Shown piece after piece: positions 11,880 through 17,615 of a stretch of DNA of 20,086 nt. This DNA is from a virus, in the IMG/VR virus record IMGVR_UViG_3300027747_001088, positions 1-20,086 of that record; one strand, 5' to 3'. A program made the position numbers and the translations under genes. The notes under the pieces are model-generated. The model was not told the DNA's origin, made no database searches, and worked only from the letters and a program-made list of their open reading frames with translations. Every line of letters starts with the position of its first letter. Within the stretch, counting starts at the first letter, position 1.

Positions 11880-12939
11880 CACAACTGGCAACACTAAGGT
11901 TAACGTTGATAAGTTACTTTCTTACGCATTTCGTGATGCTGGTAAAACTGCTGAGGAAATTACTCCAGAACTTATTGATGCGGGTAAGCAGGCACTATTT
12001 TACAACCTACAAAACCTATCCAACCTTGGCGTAAATCTGTGGCTATTGGAAAATCAACTGTATGGTGCTTTGACACAGCAACAGCAGTTGGTACTCCCAA
12101 AGACAGTCATCGACGTGCGTGAGGCTAACTGGGTGTATGTTCAGAACATTCAAGCGTCTACTTACTTGCCAACAGACAACTCCACGTCCCCTAACGCATT
12201 CAACCAAAACTCTACATTAACATCTTTAGCAACGTCAACCATTTCAGAAAACTGGCTTGGACTTGGCTACCAACAAGCGCAGAGTGTTTATTACGTTGGT
12301 TGGAACTGCTACGTTAACGGTAGTGGCACGCAGACATTTAACCTAGTGTATGAGTACAGTGACGACGGCATTAACTGGATTACCAAACAAACGTTCCCAG
12401 AAATTACCATGGTGGACAAGCAGTGGCAGTACTACAACATCTCCATCACAGAGCCACACCTATTTTATCGCCTGCGTGAAACCGTAGCGACAACATTCTC
12501 AGTACGTCAAATTGTATTCTCAACCAGCCAGCAAGTTATTCCATTGGCACGACTGAATCGTGACGATTACTGGAACTTACCAAACAAACAGTTTCCGTCA
12601 GTACGCTCGTTGCAGTATTGGTTTGACAGAACCATTGAGCCGTCTATGTACTTATGGCCAGTGCCTAATAACCCATATCAAATGTTTCAATTGGTTGTTG
12701 AAAAACAAATGATGGACGTTGGTTCACTAACAAATCAAATCTACGTGCCAGATCGTTGGATTAACTGCGTACAAAAACAGTTGTCACACTCAATGTCTTT
12801 ACAGCTACCAGGTGTGGATATGGCTAGGGTTCAATATTTGGAAGGGCAAGCAGAAAAAGCGTTCCTACAAGCCAGCGAAGAGGATAGAGACAAATCACCT
12901 ATCTATTTCCAACCTAACGTGAGTTACTACACAAGATGA
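11866..12939 (+). CDS. P22 gp4-like head-to-tail adaptor
   Basis: This 357-residue protein begins at GTG with AAGGGG six bases upstream. Residues about 13-95 resemble the helical core of podovirus portal-attached adaptors of the P22 gp4 type: KLLSYAFRDAGKTAEEITPE, a helix pair with LQNLSNLGVNLWL, then LYGALTQQQQLVLP. Residues about 225-330 continue the pattern, with PLARLNRDDYWNLPNK, a strand EPSMYLWPVP, and a C-terminal helix. Between them, residues about 118-222 form a separate beta-rich domain with VGWNCYV...YEYSDDGINWITK and YRLRE, which reads like a carbohydrate-binding jelly-roll (F5/8 type C style). It should join the portal to the tail. The ATGA overlap couples it to the next adaptor gene. 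Confidence 0.72.
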   Translation: MAYSNTTGNTKVNVDKLLSYAFRDAGKTAEEITPELIDAGKQALFYNLQNLSNLGVNLWLLENQLYGALTQQQQLVLPKTVIDVREANWVYVQNIQASTYLPTDNSTSPNAFNQNSTLTSLATSTISENWLGLGYQQAQSVYYVGWNCYVNGSGTQTFNLVYEYSDDGINWITKQTFPEITMVDKQWQYYNISITEPHLFYRLRETVATTFSVRQIVFSTSQQVIPLARLNRDDYWNLPNKQFPSVRSLQYWFDRTIEPSMYLWPVPNNPYQMFQLVVEKQMMDVGSLTNQIYVPDRWINCVQKQLSHSMSLQLPGVDMARVQYLEGQAEKAFLQASEEDRDKSPIYFQPNVSYYTR

Positions 12940-13550
12940 GCGTAATAATGACCTACGACTCGCTGGTGTCAAACATCCAGCAATACATGGAGCGAGATGA
13001 CTCCGACTTTATTGCACAGATTCCAAATTTGATTGCATTGGCTGAGTCATCTATTGCGGCTGAGTTAAAGACTTACATGCAGTTGACAGTGGTGGAAACT
13101 AGCCTTGCTGTTAATCAAACAGTACTCAATAAGCCAGCACGTTGGCGCAAGACAGTGTCTATGAAGGTTAATGGTCAGCCTATTTTATTGCGTAGCCAAG
13201 ACTACGTGTCTATGTACTTGTCTGAGTCTTCTAGTGGACAGCCATTATACTACGCAGACTATGACTACAGCAACTGGAATTTTGCACCAAAACCAGACGT
13301 GGCTTACCCCGTAGAAATTATTTATTTCTCTGAAATTCAACCACTAGATTCTAATAATCAACAAAATTTATGGACTTCAGTAGCACCGCAGGCGATGCTA
13401 TATGGCGCACTGTTACAGGCGCAAGGGTATTTAAAAGCGCTTGATAAGTTGCCTGTCTGGAAACAATACTACACAGACGCAGTAACGGCACTTAAAAAAG
13501 AAGACGATATTCGTCGTGTGGATCGCAATACGAACGTACAAGAGCCCTAA
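12936..13550 (+). CDS. Tail adaptor protein, SU10-adaptor type
   Basis: This 204-residue protein starts YDSLVSNIQQYMERDDSDFIAQ and has a family-like order. An N-terminal helix pair (IPNLIALAESSIAAEL) is followed by a beta section: LNKPARWRKTV, then GQPLYYADYDYSNWNFAPKP and YPVEIIYFSEIQPL. A C-terminal helical block follows (PQAMLYGALLQAQGYL...WKQYYTDAVTALKKED). This sequence style marks the adaptor or tail-tube-like proteins of podoviruses, including the type named after phage SU10. It would form a ring below the gp4-like adaptor. The start ATG is inside the preceding TGA junction; a second ATG four codons on is also possible. Confidence 0.72.
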   Translation: MSVIMTYDSLVSNIQQYMERDDSDFIAQIPNLIALAESSIAAELKTYMQLTVVETSLAVNQTVLNKPARWRKTVSMKVNGQPILLRSQDYVSMYLSESSSGQPLYYADYDYSNWNFAPKPDVAYPVEIIYFSEIQPLDSNNQQNLWTSVAPQAMLYGALLQAQGYLKALDKLPVWKQYYTDAVTALKKEDDIRRVDRNTNVQEP

Positions 13551-13553
13551 TAT

Positions 13554-14828
13554 ATGACTACACCAATTTATACATCCCCGTTTACTGGCACTGTTGTTAC
13601 ACCAACGGACGTATCATACTCATCCCTTTCTTTTAGCACTAACACACAGTTATATTGGCCATCTATTGTTAATCAAGGAACTGGTCAAAACCCAGCAACA
13701 CGTATTATTGATTGCACTGCGACAACCGCTGGGCTATCTATTCAGTTACCTCAGGCAAACCAAGGAACTAATGGTGCCGATATTTTATTTCGCAACCTTG
13801 GCTCCAATTCATTTGTTGTTAAAGACTACACGGGTGCAAACTCTGTCACGATTGCTGCGGGCGTGTCAAAATATTTTTATTTACAAGACAACACAACGTC
13901 TGCTGGCACATGGGGTAATGTAACATTTGGCACGGGAACTTCAGCCGCCGACGCAGCAACATTAGCTGGCGCTGGCTTAACAACCGTTAATGGTCAGTTA
14001 GCAACCACACAAAATATTATTGACGTTTCTGTTGCACCAACAATCACTAATTTGAACCGTGCTGCGACATATAATTGGACTGGTGGCTTAGGTAATATTT
14101 CACTTCCGTCAATTACAACACTTTCAACAGGCTGGTTTATTGCTTTTAGAAACAGCGGAACTGGCACATTAGTTTTTAGACCTGTATCGCCACAGACAAT
14201 TAATGGCCAGACAACCATTACAACCAACCCAGGCGATTCTGGCTTTATATTTTATGATAACAGTTCTGGGCAATATATCACAGTTGGTTGGGTAACACCT
14301 AACAACGTGGTGTTTACTTCCGCTACGTATGACGTAGATGCAATTTCTGGTAGCACACTAAGTCTTGTATCAAACGCACCAATTATTCAAACGTATATTT
14401 CACAGTCTGCCACACGTAATGCTACATTAGCTGTTACTTTACCTGCCATTACTCAGCTGTATGTAATGGTAAATAACTGCACTAACATCAATGACGCCAT
14501 TACCTTTCAAAACCAAGGAAGTAGCCAAGCACCGTTGTCTTTGGGAATTGGTCAGACATACACATTATTAAGCGACGGTACATTTTTATATGTGTTAAAT
14601 TCGTCTTCGTCTTCTTATTTTAAAGCAATTAACGGCACAGCAACCTCACCGTCTTTTTCTTTTTTAAATGATACTAACACAGGTATGTATTTATTAGGTT
14701 CAAGCATTTTAGGGCTGGCGGCAAATGGTACGGAAATTGTTGACATAAACGCCACCAATTTATCTACACCACTTGTAACCGTTAAGGCACAACTCAATGC
14801 TACGTTGATTAGTGGTGGAACGTTCTAA
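13554..14828 (+). CDS. Beta-rich tail fibre-like protein
   Basis: This 424-residue protein is built of Thr/Ser/Asn-rich beta sheets. Three similar blocks, at about 50-125, 155-247 and 262-350, share the order of an xLPxxx strand, a hydrophobic xxFRNxG turn, an IxxG segment and an aromatic FYxDN element. The last ones contain ITTLSTGWFIAFRNSGTGTL and FIFYDNSSGQYITVGW. Residues about 360-398 carry SFSFLNDTNTGMYLLGSSIL, a small module that recurs near the ends of many phage fibres. There is no signal peptide or enzyme motif. It lies between the adaptors and the nozzle gene, so it may be a tail-attached fibre or a tail-associated attachment protein. It starts four bases after the previous stop and ends directly against the next ATG. 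Confidence 0.7.
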   Translation: MTTPIYTSPFTGTVVTPTDVSYSSLSFSTNTQLYWPSIVNQGTGQNPATRIIDCTATTAGLSIQLPQANQGTNGADILFRNLGSNSFVVKDYTGANSVTIAAGVSKYFYLQDNTTSAGTWGNVTFGTGTSAADAATLAGAGLTTVNGQLATTQNIIDVSVAPTITNLNRAATYNWTGGLGNISLPSITTLSTGWFIAFRNSGTGTLVFRPVSPQTINGQTTITTNPGDSGFIFYDNSSGQYITVGWVTPNNVVFTSATYDVDAISGSTLSLVSNAPIIQTYISQSATRNATLAVTLPAITQLYVMVNNCTNINDAITFQNQGSSQAPLSLGIGQTYTLLSDGTFLYVLNSSSSSYFKAINGTATSPSFSFLNDTNTGMYLLGSSILGLAANGTEIVDINATNLSTPLVTVKAQLNATLISGGTF

Positions 14829-16985
14829 ATGGCGGCTGATAATCGAAAACAAGATAACTCGCAATATACTTCAATTTACAGCCTAGCAATACCCGCTGGA
14901 ATTAAGCGCGACGGAACACAGTTTCAAAATGACCAATACACTGACGGTGTGTGGTGTCGTTTTCAGCGGGGCGATCCTAAAAAAATGGGCGGGTACCGCA
15001 CACTATTTACCAGCAACGTGGGTATATATCGTGGCATGATATCACAACCGTATAACGGTGTTAATTATATTTTTGCCGGTAATTATAAAGAACTTGATAT
15101 ATTTAATAGCGGCATTAATTACGGGGTTGGTAGTGGTCCATTTGCTGCCAATATATTACTTGGCACGGTTCAGTTTAAATTAGTTTCAAATACTAGCACC
15201 AGTTTTGTGATTGCTGGTAACGTAACTGCACAGTTTCCAACGGGCACAAATGTTATTTTTAATCAGTCATCACCTGTTAATTTTGTAACGACAACGGTAA
15301 CGTACTCATCACCTAACACGACAGTCAATGTTACCGGCACAATTACAGGTAGCCCAACATCTGTTTGGTTAAATAACTCAGCGGTGTTTACCCCTGATCC
15401 AGCGCTTGGGCCTTATCGTGTTACGTGGCAGTTTGACGCACAATTTAGCCCAGCGGGCGGGCAACTACAAATGTTTGCACACCCCGGCTATAACCTTATA
15501 GACATTGATAACGGTGTGGCTTCACAAGTAATGGTTGGTAATATAACGCCAACATCTGGAAATACGTGGACGTTTAGTGGCTTATCAGACAGTCAGGGTT
15601 TAAACCCAACCTATCAACCTATCAGTGTTGATGGTGGTGTTTGCATCTTGTATCCATTTATTTTTGTGTATGGTTCGCATGGCTATATTGCCAATAACAA
15701 CGTTAGCAGCACTTATGCACAACAGAATTTTTACGACTGGAATGGTCCGTTAGCCAACCAAGCTAACATATCAGCCTCTAAAATTGTTAAAGGCATGCCA
15801 ATGCGTGGTGGCACTAATTCACCAGCTGGGCTATTTTGGTCAACAGATAGTTTAATTCGTGTTTCATTTAACTCATCGGCGTCTAGCACGGCTACGGTGA
15901 GTCAATTTTGGAACTATGACATTGTTTCTAGCCAAATCTCCATCATATCATCAAACGCAGTGGTGGAGATGGACGGTGTGTTTTATTGGATGGGGGTTGA
16001 TCGCTTTTACCAATACAATGGTAGCGTGTCGGTAGTACCAAATGATAAGAACGTAAACTACTTATTCAACAACCTAAACTACACACAACGTCAAAAAGTC
16101 TGGGCAACTAAGGTGCCAAGATATAATGAGATTTGGTTTTTTTATCCTAGGGGCACGGCCACAGAATGTACCGATGCTATTATTTATAACGTTAAAGACA
16201 AGCTTTGGTACGACGCTGGACAAGCAGTAGGGGCACAACGTTCTTGTGGATACACAACAGAATTATTTCCAACGCCAATATGGGCAGACTGGAACTACAC
16301 GCCATCATTTAGTCAGCCATACGTTGTAATAGATCATCCAGCAAGTTTGCCTGCCGCGTCAAACAATCAGATGTACATATCTGGTAACGTTACATCTATA
16401 TTTTCTCCTGGCAGTATTTTAACGTTTTCAACATCGGCTTTATCTAGTCAAACTTTTCAGGTGTCCACTTCGGTGTTTACCATCAATTCAACAATTGGAT
16501 CACCTGGTGTTACGTTAGTGTCTTTTACTGGCGCCACTTCCAATTCCGTAGCTATTGGCACCTTGGTATATCAGCAAACAAGTGGCTATACTATTTGGCA
16601 GCATGAGTTTGGTCAAAATCAAGTTAACCTAAATACGGAAGAGGCGGTTTATTCCAGTATTACTACTAGTGATATTAGTTGGTTAACGGGTAGTCCTAGC
16701 GAAGAGGGGTTAATTGGTGTTAATCGTCGTATGCATTTGCGTCGTGTTGAGCCAAACTTCTTACAGACGGGCACTATGTCTATGACTATTTTGGGTCGTA
16801 AGTTTGCTAACAGCGCAACCGAAGAGGATTCTGGACCCTATTATTTTGAGCCCCATACTGATAAGATTGACTTGCGTGTAGAGCATCGTTTAATGCGTTT
16901 GAAGTTTGAATCAAATGAAATTGATGGAAACTTTGAAATGGGTAGGTTACTGATCACGGCAGAGTTTGGTGACGAAAGGCCGTAA
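14829..16985 (+). CDS. Nozzle / P22 gp10-like tail protein (phage stabilisation family)
   Basis: This 718-residue protein begins directly after the preceding stop. The N-terminus has QYTDGVWCRFQRGDPKKMGGYRTL, then GIYRGMISQP and YIFAGNYKELDIF, the style of the P22 gp10-like nozzle proteins that form a beta-propeller hub below the adaptor rings. Later propeller blades show NYDIVSSQISIISSNAVVEM, DGVFYWMGVDRFYQY and NEIWFFYPRG. The C-terminal domain (about 633-718) has MHLRRVEPN...MRLKFES and EMGRLLITAEFGDERP. Two inserted beta domains, at about 113-185 and 512-582, resemble each other (AGNVTAQFPTG and SGNVTSIFSPG). It is likely a hexameric channel and fibre-attachment hub that helps hold DNA in. 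No needle (gp26-like) gene is visible in the window. Confidence 0.75.
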   Translation: MAADNRKQDNSQYTSIYSLAIPAGIKRDGTQFQNDQYTDGVWCRFQRGDPKKMGGYRTLFTSNVGIYRGMISQPYNGVNYIFAGNYKELDIFNSGINYGVGSGPFAANILLGTVQFKLVSNTSTSFVIAGNVTAQFPTGTNVIFNQSSPVNFVTTTVTYSSPNTTVNVTGTITGSPTSVWLNNSAVFTPDPALGPYRVTWQFDAQFSPAGGQLQMFAHPGYNLIDIDNGVASQVMVGNITPTSGNTWTFSGLSDSQGLNPTYQPISVDGGVCILYPFIFVYGSHGYIANNNVSSTYAQQNFYDWNGPLANQANISASKIVKGMPMRGGTNSPAGLFWSTDSLIRVSFNSSASSTATVSQFWNYDIVSSQISIISSNAVVEMDGVFYWMGVDRFYQYNGSVSVVPNDKNVNYLFNNLNYTQRQKVWATKVPRYNEIWFFYPRGTATECTDAIIYNVKDKLWYDAGQAVGAQRSCGYTTELFPTPIWADWNYTPSFSQPYVVIDHPASLPAASNNQMYISGNVTSIFSPGSILTFSTSALSSQTFQVSTSVFTINSTIGSPGVTLVSFTGATSNSVAIGTLVYQQTSGYTIWQHEFGQNQVNLNTEEAVYSSITTSDISWLTGSPSEEGLIGVNRRMHLRRVEPNFLQTGTMSMTILGRKFANSATEEDSGPYYFEPHTDKIDLRVEHRLMRLKFESNEIDGNFEMGRLLITAEFGDERP

Positions 16986-16987
16986 AC

Positions 16988-17257
16988 ATGACAACCTACG
17001 TCAATAAAAATAACCAGCAGTTTTTTCCTTTCATACCAGAAAATTCTACTTGGGAAGACTGGAACGGTAACTTTATTATTTATTACGGGCAGTTAAATAT
17101 ACCGTATAATACAGAAGAGAACTGGAAGCACACAGCCGATACTATAGCCAGCACGTTTACGTTTTCGGCATTTCCGCTGCCAAGTTCTGAATTGTATGAA
17201 AATTGGCAAGACTGGGCAAAAGAAGTAACCCTAATGATTAACGGAAAAAGCCATTAA
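16988..17257 (+). CDS. Small Trp-rich hypothetical protein, 89 aa
   Basis: The product begins MTTYVNKNNQQFFPFIPENS and is unusually rich in aromatic residues, notably Trp in STWEDWNGN, EENWKHTAD and ENWQDWAKE. It ends LMINGKSH. The WEDW...NW...NWQDW spacing hints at a short internal repeat. It is probably a compact beta/alpha domain. No catalytic motif, signal peptide or membrane segment is seen. GAAAGG at 16974-16979 is eight bases before the ATG. Position directly after the nozzle gene suggests a tail-assembly or minor virion protein. I do not recognise its family. Confidence 0.7.
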   Translation: MTTYVNKNNQQFFPFIPENSTWEDWNGNFIIYYGQLNIPYNTEENWKHTADTIASTFTFSAFPLPSSELYENWQDWAKEVTLMINGKSH

Positions 17258-17258
17258 T

Positions 17259-17615
17259 ATGAAACAGCTAACAACTCAAGAAATTGTAAAGCATGACGCT
17301 GGTAAAGATTTTGAAAAAATCTATAAGGGATTACATCAACTTTTATCCACCGATAAATATCGTTTAATTCGTGAAAATAACACTTTGTTTTTGGTTAAAA
17401 TATTAAAAAAAGGTTCGGCTCATATTTATACAATTAGTGCAGATGCGCCTAAAACTATTTTGCGTAGTATGTTAGGTTGTCTAAATGCTATGAAAAAAGC
17501 CAATTATAAAGAAATTCACTTTGACACAAAAGAAAAAAGTTTGCCAGTTTTTTTAAAAAATAATGGGTATGCCATACATCCTTTAAAAAATAATGTATTT
17601 GTGGTGAAACTATGA
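17259..17615 (+). CDS. Small hypothetical protein, 118 aa, possible GNAT-like fold
   Basis: The gene starts one base after the preceding stop. The N-terminal half is helical and charged (MKQLTTQEIVKHDAGKDFEK). The middle has strands: KYRLIRENNTLFLVKIL and SAHIYTISAD. A helix RSMLGCLNAMKKANYKEIHF follows, then SLPVFLKNNGYAI and a last strand NNVFVVKL. The end resembles the helix-strand-helix-strand close of GNAT acetyltransferases (KKANYKEIHF...FLKNNGY), but the acetyl-CoA loop with RxxGxGxG/A is not visible, so activity is doubtful. It is AT-rich. It overlaps the large downstream gene by ATGA. It may be a tail or ejection-linked accessory protein. Function is unknown. Confidence 0.66.
   Translation: MKQLTTQEIVKHDAGKDFEKIYKGLHQLLSTDKYRLIRENNTLFLVKILKKGSAHIYTISADAPKTILRSMLGCLNAMKKANYKEIHFDTKEKSLPVFLKNNGYAIHPLKNNVFVVKL

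Noticed and set aside
11795-12034. 79-codon + strand frame across the HNH-adaptor junction
   Set aside because: It overlaps two well-supported genes in another frame, and its hydrophobic stretch is an accident of frame shift.
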